A stretch of 56,087 bases of DNA, from assembly GCF_046035435.1 (NCBI RefSeq), contig NZ_JBFNFH010000011.1; one strand, 5' to 3'. How positions within the stretch are numbered: the first letter of the stretch is position 1; each line of letters begins with the position of its first letter. Origin of the DNA: Helcococcus bovis. GTDB taxonomy: Bacteria > Bacillota > Clostridia > Tissierellales > Peptoniphilaceae. Positions 1-8,869 of the stretch are shown one piece after another. The notes under the pieces were generated by a model. It had not been told where the DNA came from. It did not search any database and saw nothing but the letters and a program-made list of their open reading frames with translations. A program made the translations under genes and the position numbers.

Positions 1-57
1 TTAATGATTTAATTATATTATTCATAAAAAAAATCATCCATCGAATTAACTTACAAA

Positions 58-97
58 AAATCCTTCAATCTTACATTTTTGAAAGATTAAAGGATTT
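58..97 (-). terminator. Terminator after the kinase gene
   Basis: Inverted repeat with 15-nt arms (58-72 and 83-97, one G-U wobble) and a 10-nt loop. On the minus strand it is followed by a run of six T. It lies just past the histidine kinase stop and ends the aminopeptidase-regulator-kinase transcript. Confidence 0.8.
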
Positions 98-102
98 TTA
101 TT

Positions 103-1089
103 TTATTCAAAAATTTTATCTTTTTGGCTTAAATCTATGTTTACTATAGTTCCAATTTTCACTTCTGATTCTATCCATATATTAAAATGTAATTTTTTCA
201 GTACATTACTTATTAAATAAAGACCAAGCCCACTAGAATCTTCGTTTTTTCTACCATTATACCCTGTATATCCTTTTTCAAATATTCTAGGTAAATCTGA
301 TTTATTAATTCCTATTCCACTATCTTTTATTTTTAAAATTCCATTTTCCACAAATATGTCTATAGAACCTTCATTTGTATATTTTAATGAATTTGACAAA
401 ATCTGCTCAATTACAAATTCAAACCATTTTTTGTCAGTTACAATATCTAAATCTGTTTTTGAAAAATTTAATTTTATATTTTTATAAATAAACTCTGTCT
501 TAAAATTTTTAATTACATTTTTTATTATATTATCTAAATTTATTTTTTCTATAAGAAAATCAAAGTTTTCGCTATTTAGTCTAATATATGCTAAAACCAT
601 TTTTGTATATTGATCAATTCTATTTAATTGAGATTTTATAATTGATTTATCAACATTTTCTTCTGTATCTAACAAAATTTTTATGGCAGTTATAGGCAAC
701 TTTACCTGATGAGTCCACATTATAAAAAATTCTTCTTGATTTTTAATCTCGTCTTTATATTTAAGTTCTGTTTTATAAATTTTATCATTTAATTTTTTTA
801 ATATTATCTTATATTCTTTTGATATCTTATCATTTTTATTTAATATATTAATCTCATCATTATTTTCCATATTTTTTAATAAATTCAGCTCTTCAATATA
901 ATTTTTATATCTCAAAAAACTTATAATAAAGATTATAAAACCTATAGAAATTGACAGTACAGATGCATATAAAAATGCCTCCATATTTATTTCATATAAT
1001 CTATAAACAAGAAAAAATATCACAAGAATAAATACAGATAAAATTATTGATTTAATTTTGTCTTTTATATAATTAATAAATAAACTCAT
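103..1089 (-). CDS. Intramembrane-sensing sensor histidine kinase (BceS/GraS-like)
   Basis: 328 aa. Two transmembrane helices near residues 13-30 and 38-58 are joined by only a few residues, so there is almost no extracellular sensor. This is the layout of the intramembrane-sensing kinases that usually work with peptide-antibiotic ABC transporters. The phospho-acceptor is H127 in a WTHQVKLP motif. The C-terminal ATPase domain shows the N box (NSLKYTNEG), G1 (DSGIGI) and G2 (GLGLYL). The ATG directly abuts the regulator's stop codon, so the two genes are co-transcribed. No BceAB-type transporter is visible; it may lie left of the window. The ligand is unknown. Confidence 0.92.
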   Translation of the reverse strand: MSLFINYIKDKIKSIILSVFILVIFFLVYRLYEINMEAFLYASVLSISIGFIIFIISFLRYKNYIEELNLLKNMENNDEINILNKNDKISKEYKIILKKLNDKIYKTELKYKDEIKNQEEFFIMWTHQVKLPITAIKILLDTEENVDKSIIKSQLNRIDQYTKMVLAYIRLNSENFDFLIEKINLDNIIKNVIKNFKTEFIYKNIKLNFSKTDLDIVTDKKWFEFVIEQILSNSLKYTNEGSIDIFVENGILKIKDSGIGINKSDLPRIFEKGYTGYNGRKNEDSSGLGLYLISNVLKKLHFNIWIESEVKIGTIVNIDLSQKDKIFE

Positions 1090-1773
1090 TTAATCTTCCT
1101 TAATTAATATATAACCTTGACCTTTTTTAGTCTGTAAAACATCTTCAATGCCTATTTCCAAAATCTTTTTTCTAAGCCTATTTATATTTACAGTAAGTGT
1201 ATTATCATCTATAAATTCATCTGTATCCCATAAAAATTCCATAATATTATTTCTTGAAACTATTTTTTCTCTATTTTCCATTAAAATTTGAAATATCTTA
1301 GACTCATTCTTTGTCAACTCAATAGTTTTTTCTTCAAATGAAAGAATAGATTTACTCATATCATAAGTAATCCCTTTATATGTGTATAAATTTTCTAATG
1401 TACTATTTAACTCATAAGTTCTTCTTAAAAGAGCTTGAATCTTTGCATTTAAAATATTTAAATCAAAAGGTTTTGAAACAAAATCATCTGCACCTTTAGA
1501 TAATGCCATAACAATATTCATATTATCATTTGATGATGATATAAATATAATCGGAGCATTACTCTTTCCTCTAATTTTATCACACCAATGGTAGCCATTA
1601 AAAAATGGTAAATGAATATCTAAAAGTACTAAATCCGGATTAAACACTTCAAATTCTTCAACTACATTATGAAAATTTTTTGTTATTTCTACTTGATAAC
1701 CCCATGATTCCAAAAATTTTTTCATAGAATTAGAAATCACAGTATCATCTTCAACAATATATATTTTATACAT
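1090..1773 (-). CDS. OmpR/PhoB-family response regulator (BceR-like)
   Basis: 227 aa, normal for the family. The receiver domain has the acidic pair E8/D9-D10, phospho-acceptor D52 (LVLLDIHLP) and conserved K101 (FVSKPFD). The C-terminal winged helix spans about residues 130-225 and ends in the usual wing sequence (TKKGQGYIL). It is predicted to be phosphorylated by the kinase encoded immediately downstream and to bind promoter DNA. The start follows a TTAGGA ribosome binding site, 9 nt beyond the aminopeptidase stop. Target genes cannot be inferred from this window. Confidence 0.92.
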   Translation of the reverse strand: MYKIYIVEDDTVISNSMKKFLESWGYQVEITKNFHNVVEEFEVFNPDLVLLDIHLPFFNGYHWCDKIRGKSNAPIIFISSSNDNMNIVMALSKGADDFVSKPFDLNILNAKIQALLRRTYELNSTLENLYTYKGITYDMSKSILSFEEKTIELTKNESKIFQILMENREKIVSRNNIMEFLWDTDEFIDDNTLTVNINRLRKKILEIGIEDVLQTKKGQGYILIKED

Positions 1774-1782
1774 ATTTCATTC

Positions 1783-2817
1783 CTAACTTAAATTACTTAT
1801 TAAATAAACCTCTAATAATCTTTCTGTTGCATTTATACTATCTATATGAGTTCTTTCATAAGAATGACTTGATTCTATACCCGCTCCAAATAAAGCATGT
1901 TTAACATCAACCCCTGATCTCATTGCGGCTGAAGCATCTGAACCATATCTTGGATAAATATCTAATTTATATCCAATATTATTTTCTTTACATAATTTAA
2001 TTAAATGATTTTTAAAATCATAATTATAAGGTCCGGATGAATCCTTTACACATATTGAAACTGTGTATTCGTCTGTTTGTTGATCATCTCCCATAGCTCC
2101 CATATCAACAGCTAAATATTCTACAACTTCACTAGGAATATTTGAATTTGCTCCATATCCTATTTCTTCATTATTGCTAAAGTAAAAATGAGTTGTATAG
2201 GGTAACTCAATATTTTTTTCTTTGATTTTTCTTAATTGATTCATCATTATAGCAGCACTTACTTTATCATCCAAATGTCTACTCTTTACAAATCCACTTT
2301 CTGTAATTAAAACTCTCGGATCAAAGGATATAAAATCACCAACTTCAATTCCAAATGCTTTTGTTTCTTCAGCACTTGTAACTTTTTCATCAAGTCTCAC
2401 TTCAATATTATCTTGATTTCTTTCAGCAGTTGCAGCATTATTGTACACATGTACACTAGTTTGGTGCATTAAAATAGTACCAGTAATTTTTTTACCATTT
2501 GAATTTACATGTACTGTGCAATTTTCACCTTCAATTGAATTATATGTAAATCCTCCAACTAAATCAATTTTTAACCTTCCACTTGGCTTTATAGCTCTTA
2601 CCATTGCTCCTAAAGTATCTAAATGAGCAGTAATCATCCTATGCTTACTGTCATCTTCCCCTTCAACAGTAACCATTAATCCACCTTTATTTGTAATAAA
2701 AGTTTTATATCCTAATGATTTAATTTCATCATTTACATAATTTATTATTTTATTTGTATATCCTGTTGGTGATGATGTTGATAATAATCTTGTTAAATAT
2801 TTTAATAATTGTTCCAT
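1783..2817 (-). CDS. M42-family metallo-aminopeptidase (Frv/YsdC/PepA-like)
   Basis: 344 aa, the usual length for M42 peptidases, cytosolic enzymes that form large tetrahedral complexes and trim amino acids from peptide N-termini. The metal and catalytic residues are present in order: H65 and D67 (AHLDTLG), the bridging Asp in RHLDDK, the catalytic Glu pair in NNEEIGYGA, an Asp in AVDMGAMG and a late His in ESSHSYERTH. It is the first gene of an apparent operon with the two-component pair. This is an unusual partner for a peptide-antibiotic-type system, although peptide degradation could be related to its signal. Substrate preference (Glu/Asp versus general) cannot be told. Confidence 0.9.
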   Translation of the reverse strand: MEQLLKYLTRLLSTSSPTGYTNKIINYVNDEIKSLGYKTFITNKGGLMVTVEGEDDSKHRMITAHLDTLGAMVRAIKPSGRLKIDLVGGFTYNSIEGENCTVHVNSNGKKITGTILMHQTSVHVYNNAATAERNQDNIEVRLDEKVTSAEETKAFGIEVGDFISFDPRVLITESGFVKSRHLDDKVSAAIMMNQLRKIKEKNIELPYTTHFYFSNNEEIGYGANSNIPSEVVEYLAVDMGAMGDDQQTDEYTVSICVKDSSGPYNYDFKNHLIKLCKENNIGYKLDIYPRYGSDASAAMRSGVDVKHALFGAGIESSHSYERTHIDSINATERLLEVYLISNLS

Positions 2818-2867
2818 ATAACCTCTTATTTGACTTTTTCTATACCTTTATTTTTCAAAATATTTTC

Positions 2868-3262
2868 TTAAATATCTTTATATAGTGCTTTTCCATCTTT
2901 ATGTTTAACCTTAATGTCATTAAAGAATTCTTTAGCTTGTTCTTCTGTAATCTTATTTAAATCAATTGTAACTATGACTTTAGCATCTTTTTCAACTTTT
3001 TCAACATTAACTTCAGCACCGTATTTTTTATTGTCTTCTTGAACTTTTTCTTTCTTCCCTTTCAAGAACTTCTTGCATTCTATTTAATTTTTCTAAATGA
3101 CTTTTTGACTCTTCTTCATTCCATCCGTATTATTTTTGTAAATGTCCATGAAGTTGATCCATCTCACCAATAGATTCAATTTCTAAATCATTAGTCAATT
3201 TTCCCCATTTACTTTCAATCTTCCCTTTTATTATTTCCCAGTTTCCTAATATTATATTTTTA
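2868..3262 (-). pseudogene. Decayed CsbD-like stress-protein gene with downstream open frame
   Basis: Translating 3262 to 3063 gives a clear CsbD-type sequence (KGKIESKWGKLTND, then DQLHGHLQK and YGWNEEES). It is broken by an in-frame TAA between QK and YGW near 3130 and lacks its N-terminus at the edge of the IS element. The frame then shifts: a second open frame (2868-3065, 65 codons, possible TTG start) begins KGKKEKVQEDNKK and ends in an unrecognised domain containing VIVTIDLNKITEEQAKEFF. CsbD proteins are small general-stress proteins of unknown mechanism. The IS insertion probably removed the promoter and start, and decay followed. The downstream 65 codons could still be translated, but no ribosome binding site supports this. 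Confidence 0.7.
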
Positions 3263-3339
3263 GGTCAAGTCCTAAAAGTGGTGTAAATTCTATTAATGTT
3301 AATAATCAAATTTTAAATATTAATTTTTACAGGCTCTGC

Positions 3340-3475
3340 CCGACCCCGCCCTGGCCGTTCGGCAGGAAAAGTGCGTACACTTTCCACTCTTAAAGGGTTT
3401 TTCTGTGAGCATATGTCAAGAGCTGCCCTTTTAACAGCGTACTGTCTCTTGACACATGCTCCGATCCTTTATGCT
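3340..3475. other. GC-rich structured segment inside the IS, downstream of the transposase
   Basis: This stretch is far richer in G+C than anything nearby. It holds a hairpin around 3365-3382 (GGAAAAGTG/CACTTTCC) and a long one with 16-nt arms at 3407-3422 and 3446-3461 (15 of 16 paired, 23-nt loop). No open frame or known motif is recognised. It may be an RNA or transposition-related structure carried by this IS type. The structure is seen directly; the function is unknown. Confidence 0.55.
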
Positions 3476-3517
3476 ACTTCTAACATATCATTTTGTTTTT
3501 TCGATAAATTTTCTAGC

Positions 3518-4708
3518 TCAGTTTGTTTTTTTTCTTAATTCAATGATTGATGGCATATAATAATTTCTACATTTCTTTCCTGACCATTTATCATGTTCCT
3601 CAATTAATATACTTCCCATTAATCTCATCAGTGACTTTGTATTCGGAAATATTCCAATTACATTTGATTTTTTTTTAAGCTCTCTATTTAATCTTTCAAG
3701 AGGATTAGAAGTCCTAATATATTTTCTAAAAACCTCTGGTATACACAAATTTGTCATTGAGCCTATGAATCCTTTTTCTAGACACTCGACTGATTTTTCA
3801 GCTACATCTCTGTAATCTTATGCTATTTGATTCATCTTCTTTGTTGCACTTTTTAAATCGGGACTTGTAAACATTACTCTTAATTCACTTCGTAATCCTT
3901 CTTGATACATTTTTGGAGCTTTTTCTACTATATTTTTTGTAAAATGATAATGACATCTTTGCCATGGAACATCTGTAAATATATCTTTCATAGCGTATAA
4001 TATTCCTTCATGAGCATCAGACGTAATTATTGAAACTCCTCTTAACACTCTTTCTTTTAGACTTTCTAGAAATAATCTCCAGGTTTCTTTTGATTCATTT
4101 TTGTATGTCTGAAATCCTAAAACCTCTCTTTTTCCTCTTTCATCTAGTCCTATTGCTATCATTAATGCTTTTGATATTACTTTTCTATCTTCTCTAACTT
4201 TGAAGTAGGTTGCATCTACCATCACAAAAGGATATGATTTATCTAATTTTCGATTTTTAAATTTATTAACTTCATCATCTAATTTTTTGAATACTTCTGA
4301 TACTGTGCTTTTAGAAAATGATTTACCACATAATGTTTCCATCACTTTAGATACTTTTCTTGTTGACACTCCTGAAACAACCATTTCTGCCATAGTTGAT
4401 ATTAATGCTGCTTCACTTCTTTGGTAGTTATCAAAAATTATAGAATGAAATGGTTGATCTCTATGTCTTGGAACACTTAATATTATGCTTCCTATTCTTG
4501 TTGCTAAATTTCTTTCTCTATATCCGTTTCGTGAATCTGTTCTTTCTTCAGTTATTTCGTATGGTGTTGCTTTTAATACTTCATTAGATTCTTCTTTAAT
4601 GAATTCATTTAATGTATTTTAAAGTAGTATCTTAAAAGCATTTGATTTATCTGTTTGTAATAGTTCTAGTATTTCTTCCTGATTTAGTGTAATATTAAGT
4701 TTAGCCAT
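3518..4708 (-). pseudogene. IS256-family transposase with two nonsense codons
   Basis: One uninterrupted frame of 396 sense-length codons (normal for IS256 transposases, about 400) runs from an ATG at 4708 after an AGGAGG site. It is broken by TAA at codon 30 (4619-4621) and at codon 297 (3818-3820). The reading frame never shifts. The DDE residues are visible: D in FVMVDATYF, D in IITSDAHEG and E in NPLERLNRE. The RDQPF and QRCHYHF motifs of the family are also present. With two stops it should make no full-length enzyme, although an internal restart near 4393 is conceivable. Confidence 0.9.
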
Positions 4709-4756
4709 GGGTTTACCTCCTAATGTTTTTGTCGTTATTAACATTATACATCAGGT

Positions 4757-4777
4757 AAGCCTTTTGGCTTTTTTTAT
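4757..4777 (+). terminator. Stem-loop with T tail at the IS right end
   Basis: AAGCC-TTTT-GGCTT followed by a T run on the plus strand, just upstream of the transposase ribosome binding site. It would stop plus-strand (antisense) transcription leaving the IS. On the minus strand the same hairpin lies in the 5' leader of the transposase, where such structures commonly limit read-in expression. Confidence 0.5.
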
Positions 4778-4815
4778 TTTATATTTTACACCATTATACA
4801 GACTCTAATGATTTA

Positions 4816-5106
4816 TTCATACCTTTTAAATAATTTAACAATATTTGTATGAACTAAATTTAGAAAAAATACTTTTTAATCATACTCTTTTATAACTAAT
4901 CTTATATAGGTATGATTGATTAATATAAAATTAAATATTTTTTTCATACACTTTTAAAAATATCACTCAATTGGTATGATGATTTTAAGAAATTCTAGAA
5001 TTTATCATCATACTACTTTAGCAATATCTATATAAAAGTATGAACATTTTAAAATCATCCTATTAATTCATCATACTGATTTAAGCATATGCTTATTAAT
5101 GTATGA
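4816..5106. repeat. Array 1: five TCATAC-N24-GTATGA dyads, period 63-64 nt
   Basis: TCATAC occurs at 4817, 4880, 4944, 5008 and 5071, and its inverse GTATGA at 4847, 4910, 4974, 5038 and 5101. The interval inside each pair is exactly 24 nt all five times; the interval between pairs is 27 or 28 nt. Only the boxes and spacing are kept; the AT-rich interiors differ. Some arms are longer (AATCATAC/GTATGATT in unit 2), and right arms can also pair with the next left arm (9 bp between units 3 and 4). It fills the gap between the IS end and the dnaJ terminator; no gene is present. The same element recurs at 23448. Confidence 0.9.
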
Positions 5107-5181
5107 ACATTTAATATATTTTACTACAAAATATATTTTTATATGAATATATAAATAAAAAACCTGAAAATCAACGTTAAC

Positions 5182-5219
5182 ACCTCTGAAGGAGCTTGCT
5201 CCGAAGACCAGTGGCATTA
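5182..5219 (-). other. Terminator-associated motif, copy a
   Basis: On the minus strand: AATGCCACTGGTC, then a GGAGCTTGCTCC hairpin region, then AGAGGTG. The same AYGCCAC...GTCY-hairpin-GGAGGT pattern recurs at 5283-5319 and 23628-23666. This copy lacks the flanking outer stem of the other two. It lies downstream of dnaJ. The rest of 5107-5261 holds AT-rich sequence with no gene. Confidence 0.5.
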
Positions 5220-5261
5220 TCAAACTTACTATTCTTAATATTAATTTGTTTTTCTCTCAAT

Positions 5262-5335
5262 AAAAATAAAGTTTGCGTAGCGACCTCCGCAGGATAAAAT
5301 CCAAGGACCAGTGGCATTAGCAAACTTTTATTTTT
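5262..5335 (-). terminator. Terminator of the heat-shock operon with embedded motif (copy b)
   Basis: Long outer stem AAAAATAAAGTTTGC (5262-5276) against GCAAACTTTTATTTTT (5320-5335), overlapping the dnaJ stop codon. T-rich sequence follows on the minus strand. The 43-nt loop is not random: it holds the GCCACTGGTCC...GGAGGT motif with its own small GGAT/ATCC hairpin, giving a branched structure like the one after ileS. Confidence 0.7.
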
Positions 5336-6449
5336 AATCAAACCATTCCTTAATCTTCTCAAAGAATCCTTTTTCAGGTTTCACATCTTCCCCGGTTACT
5401 TCAGCAAATTCTTGAAGTAACTCTTTTTGTTTTTCATTTAATTTTTTAGGAACAATAACTTTAACATCAAAATATAAATCTCCTTTATATCCTGTTCTTA
5501 CATCGGTCATCCCTTCATTATCTAGCTTAAATCTAGTATCATTTTGCGTACCTGCCGGGATTTCAAATTTAGTTGTACCCTCTAAAGTAGGAATGTCAAT
5601 TTCATTTCCTAACGCTGCAGTTGCAAATGAAATTGGTAATTCATAAAATATGTCATTGCCATATCTCTTAAAAATTTCATGTTCTTCTACAGAAACAACT
5701 ATATACAAATCACCAGATTTTCCTCCATTTTCACCATCATGCCCTTCACCTCTAACTGGTATCATATTTCCATCAGCAATTCCTGAAGGAATTTTAATTT
5801 TGATTTTTGAAGATTTTAATATTCTTCCTTCACCATGACATGAATCGCATTTTTCTTCAATTACTGTACCAGTTCCATTACATGTAGGACATGTATTAAC
5901 TGTTGAAAACTGACCAAATGGAGTAGATTGAGTACTTCTAACTTGACCTGAACCATGACAATGCGAACAAGTTTTTTTTGAGGTACCTGGTTTCGCCCCA
6001 GATCCTTCACATGTATGACATTTTTGATATTTTCTATACGAAACTTCTTTTTCAACACCAGTGACAGCTTCTCTAAATGAGATATTTACATGAACTTGAA
6101 TATCTTTACCTCTTTTCGGAGCGTTAGGATCTCTCTGTCTACCTTTTGATGCGCCTCCGAAAAAGTCAGAGAATAAATCAGAAAATATGTCTCCCATTCC
6201 TCCTGAAAATCCTCCAAATCCAGAATTCGGATCGAATGCTGCATCCCCATATCTGTCGTATTTTGCCCTATTTTCTTCATCACCAAGTATAGAATAGGCT
6301 TCATTAATTTCTTTTAATTTTTCTTGAGCTTCTTCACTACCACCATTTAAATCTGGATGATACTTTTTCGCCAATTTTCTATATGCTTTTTTTATTTCTT
6401 GAGCACTCGCACTTTGCGAAATTCCAAGCACTTCATACGGATTATTCAT
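5334..6449 (-). CDS. dnaJ: Chaperone protein DnaJ (Hsp40)
   Basis: 371 aa, full length. It has an N-terminal J domain with HPD (KYHPDLNGG), a Gly/Phe-rich linker (about 75-115), four CxxCxGxG zinc-binding repeats (about 142-210) and the C-terminal substrate-binding domains. It delivers unfolded clients to DnaK and stimulates its ATPase. It is the last gene of hrcA-grpE-dnaK-dnaJ, 55 nt after dnaK with a hairpin between, which may lower or process its mRNA relative to dnaK. The ATG follows AAGGTGG. Confidence 0.97.
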   Translation of the reverse strand: MNNPYEVLGISQSASAQEIKKAYRKLAKKYHPDLNGGSEEAQEKLKEINEAYSILGDEENRAKYDRYGDAAFDPNSGFGGFSGGMGDIFSDLFSDFFGGASKGRQRDPNAPKRGKDIQVHVNISFREAVTGVEKEVSYRKYQKCHTCEGSGAKPGTSKKTCSHCHGSGQVRSTQSTPFGQFSTVNTCPTCNGTGTVIEEKCDSCHGEGRILKSSKIKIKIPSGIADGNMIPVRGEGHDGENGGKSGDLYIVVSVEEHEIFKRYGNDIFYELPISFATAALGNEIDIPTLEGTTKFEIPAGTQNDTRFKLDNEGMTDVRTGYKGDLYFDVKVIVPKKLNEKQKELLQEFAEVTGEDVKPEKGFFEKIKEWFD

Positions 6450-6469
6450 ATTACCACCTTAACTAATAA

Positions 6470-6487
6470 AGGGGAGCAAGCTCCCCT
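6470..6487 (-). other. dnaK-dnaJ intergenic hairpin
   Basis: Seven-pair stem AGGGGAG-CAAG-CTCCCCT between dnaK and dnaJ. On the minus strand it is followed by TTTATTAG rather than a long T run, so it is a weak terminator or an RNA-processing or stability hairpin, as seen between dnaK and dnaJ in other bacteria. Confidence 0.6.
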
Positions 6488-6504
6488 CCTACTAATTATA
6501 TATT

Positions 6505-8328
6505 TTACTTACCTTCTTCATCTTCGTCAACTACTTCATAATCAGCATCAACTACATCATCTTTCTTTTGTTGTCCTGCTTGACCTTGTTGACCAGCTTG
6601 AGCATAAAGTTTTTCACTCATTTTATTTAATTCTTGAGTTAATTCTTCAATTTTAGCTTTAATTTCTTCAACATTTTCAGATCCTAAAACTTTCTTTAGT
6701 TCTTCATTTTTAGCTTTAATTGCATCTTTTTCAGAATCTGAAATCTTTCCTTCTAGATCTTTTAATGTTTTTTCTACTTGATAAGAAATACTTTCTCCTT
6801 GATTTTTTGTTTCAATCAATTCTTTTTTCTTCTTATCTTCGTCTGCATATTTTTCAGCATCTTTAACTCTTTGATTAATTTCATCTTCACTCAAGTTTGC
6901 TGAAGCTGTAATTGTAATCTTTTGTTCTTTTCCTGTACCTAAATCTTTAGCTGATACATTTACAATACCATTTGCATCAATATCAAATGTTACTTCAATT
7001 TGTGGCACTCCTCTTGGTGCAGCAGGAATGTCTGTTAATTGGAAATTACCAATCATTGTATTATCTTTAGACATTTGTCTTTCACCTTGTAATACCTTGA
7101 TATCTACTGATGTTTGATTATCTGCAGCAGTTGTAAATATTTGTGATTTCTTTGTAGGAATTGTTGTATTTCTTTCGATTAATACTGTTGTGATATTACC
7201 CATTGTTTCAATACCTAATGAAAGTGGTGTAACGTCAAGTAATAATAAATCATTTACATCCCCAGCTAAGATTGCCCCTTGTACAGCTGCACCTAAAGCA
7301 ACAGCTTCATCAGGGTTAATATCTTTTTGTGGTGCTTTACCTGTTAATTTCTTTACAGCTTCTGCTACAGCAGGAACTCTTGTTGATCCACCAACTAAAA
7401 GAACTTTATCAATTTCTGAAGCTTGTAATCCAGCATCTTTCAATGCATCCTTAACCGGTACTAATGTTTCTTCAACTAAATCAGCTATTAATTCTTCAAA
7501 TTTTGATCTTGTAACATCCATGTTCAAGTGGGCTGGTTGTCCATTTATAGCTGTGATGAATGGTAAATTAATTTGAACGCTCATTTGTGTTGATAATTCT
7601 TTTTTAGCATTTTCTGCTGCATCTTTCAATCTTTGTGCAGATGTTGGATCTTGTAATAAATCTACACCATTTTCTTTTTTGAACTCAGATGCAATGTAAT
7701 TCATCAATCTATTATCAAAGTCATCCCCACCAAGTCTATTATTACCTCTTGTTGCTAATACGTCAATAACTCCATCATCTACTTCCAAGATAGATACATC
7801 AAATGTACCACCACCTAAGTCGAATACCATTATCTTCATATCATTATTTTCTTTTTGCATTCCGTATGACAATGCTGCAGCTGTTGGTTCGTTAACAATT
7901 CTCTTAACTTCTAAACCTGCAATTTTACCAGCATCTTTTGTTGCTTGTCTTTGTTCATTTGTGAAATATGCAGGAACAGTAATAACTGCTTCTGTTACTG
8001 TTTCACCTAAATATGCTTCAACATCAGCTTTAATTTTTTGTAAAATCATTGCTGAAATTTCTTCTGGTGAATATGATTTATCATCAATTTTAACTTTGTA
8101 ATCTGTACCCATTTCTCTCTTAATTGATGAGATTGTTTTTTCAGGGTTCATAATTGCTTGTCTTTTAGCTGTTTTACCAACTAATCTTTCTCCATCTTTT
8201 GTAAATGCTACTACTGAAGGTGTAGTTCTATCTCCATCAGCATTTGGAATTATTGTAGCTTGTCCACCTTCCATAACTGCTACTGCTGAGTTTGTTGTAC
8301 CTAAGTCAATACCTATAATTTTTCCCAT
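6505..8328 (-). CDS. dnaK: Chaperone protein DnaK (Hsp70)
   Basis: 607 aa, typical of Firmicutes DnaK. The N-terminal actin-like ATPase domain starts GIDLGTTNS and contains the second phosphate loop FDLGGGTFDVS and the adenosine motif VGGSTRVPAV. A conserved linker (about DVTPLSLGIE) leads to the substrate-binding domain and a lid that ends in a Gln/Gly-rich tail with an acidic terminus (VVDADYEVVDEDEE). It refolds and protects proteins together with DnaJ and GrpE. The gene starts 11 nt after grpE behind AAAGGAG, and heat-shock control comes from the CIRCE upstream of hrcA. Confidence 0.98.
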   Translation of the reverse strand: MGKIIGIDLGTTNSAVAVMEGGQATIIPNADGDRTTPSVVAFTKDGERLVGKTAKRQAIMNPEKTISSIKREMGTDYKVKIDDKSYSPEEISAMILQKIKADVEAYLGETVTEAVITVPAYFTNEQRQATKDAGKIAGLEVKRIVNEPTAAALSYGMQKENNDMKIMVFDLGGGTFDVSILEVDDGVIDVLATRGNNRLGGDDFDNRLMNYIASEFKKENGVDLLQDPTSAQRLKDAAENAKKELSTQMSVQINLPFITAINGQPAHLNMDVTRSKFEELIADLVEETLVPVKDALKDAGLQASEIDKVLLVGGSTRVPAVAEAVKKLTGKAPQKDINPDEAVALGAAVQGAILAGDVNDLLLLDVTPLSLGIETMGNITTVLIERNTTIPTKKSQIFTTAADNQTSVDIKVLQGERQMSKDNTMIGNFQLTDIPAAPRGVPQIEVTFDIDANGIVNVSAKDLGTGKEQKITITASANLSEDEINQRVKDAEKYADEDKKKKELIETKNQGESISYQVEKTLKDLEGKISDSEKDAIKAKNEELKKVLGSENVEEIKAKIEELTQELNKMSEKLYAQAGQQGQAGQQKKDDVVDADYEVVDEDEEGK

Positions 8329-8339
8329 AATATACTCCT

Positions 8340-8867
8340 TTATTTACTTACCTTTACCATTGCTGGTCTTATTACTTTATCTTTTAATTTATATCCCTTT
8401 TGAAATGTTTCAATAATATGTTCTGACTCAACTTCATCATTCTCTTCCATAAAAACAGCGTGATGTAAGTTTGCATCAAATTTTTCATTGTCAGATACTA
8501 TTTCTTCAACTCCTTCTTGAGTAAGAATGTTTTCTAACTCAGATCTAATCATAATAATACCTTTTGTTAATGTATCTTCTTCATCAGCATCTTTTAACGC
8601 TCTATCAAAATTATCCATTACCGAAAGTAATTTTACAACTAAACCTTCAGAAGCATATTTATATATATCTGATTTTTCTTTTTCTTGTCTACGTTTATAG
8701 TTTGTGAAATCTGCTTGTAATCTTGTAAATGAATCTTTTAACTTTTCAAATTGTTCATTTACTTGTTCAGTATCTTTAGTGATTTCTTCAGAATTCTCTT
8801 CAACTATATCTTCATCTTTTTCTTCAATATTGTCTTTTATATCTTCTACCTTTTCTTTTTCATCCAT
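8340..8867 (-). CDS. grpE: Nucleotide exchange factor GrpE
   Basis: About 175 aa. A long acidic N-terminus and coiled coil (about 1-75) leads into the conserved GrpE core (FTRLQADFTNYKRRQEKEK, then DNFDRAL) and the beta-domain ending in KLKDKVIRPAMVKVSK. It releases ADP from DnaK. The ATG at 8867 sits 5 nt after GAAGG and 2 nt past the hrcA stop. A GTG at 8870 overlapping the hrcA stop is a less well spaced alternative. Confidence 0.95.
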   Translation of the reverse strand: MDEKEKVEDIKDNIEEKDEDIVEENSEEITKDTEQVNEQFEKLKDSFTRLQADFTNYKRRQEKEKSDIYKYASEGLVVKLLSVMDNFDRALKDADEEDTLTKGIIMIRSELENILTQEGVEEIVSDNEKFDANLHHAVFMEENDEVESEHIIETFQKGYKLKDKVIRPAMVKVSK

Positions 8868-8869
8868 CA

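Larger units (their letters stand above)
3263..4809 (-). mobile_element. IS256-family insertion sequence, inactive
   Basis: About 1.55 kb. The ends are imperfect inverted repeats: the left end begins GGTCAAGTCC and reaches TGGTGTAAA, and the complement of the right end reads AGTCTGTATAATGGTGTAAA. Both resemble the IS256 terminal repeat, which ends in GTGTAAA. A single transposase gene runs inward from the right end on the minus strand. No convincing 8-9-nt target duplication is visible. A GC-rich structured stretch lies between the transposase stop and the left end. The left end truncates a CsbD-like gene and the right end abuts the TCATAC array. Confidence 0.82.

Noticed and set aside
3254..4818. 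Target-site duplication flanking the IS256 element
   Set aside because: No matching 8-9-nt flanks are seen; the ends are too degraded to place them.
4816..5106. CRISPR array
   Set aside because: The 63-nt period is CRISPR-like, but no 25-37-nt direct repeat exists. Only two 6-9-nt boxes per unit are conserved, in opposite orientation, and no cas genes are in the window.
7190..7576. Antisense frame inside dnaK (and similar frames inside atpD, atpF, pepF and the ABC permease gene)
   Set aside because: Shadows of strongly conserved genes on the other strand; no ribosome binding sites.
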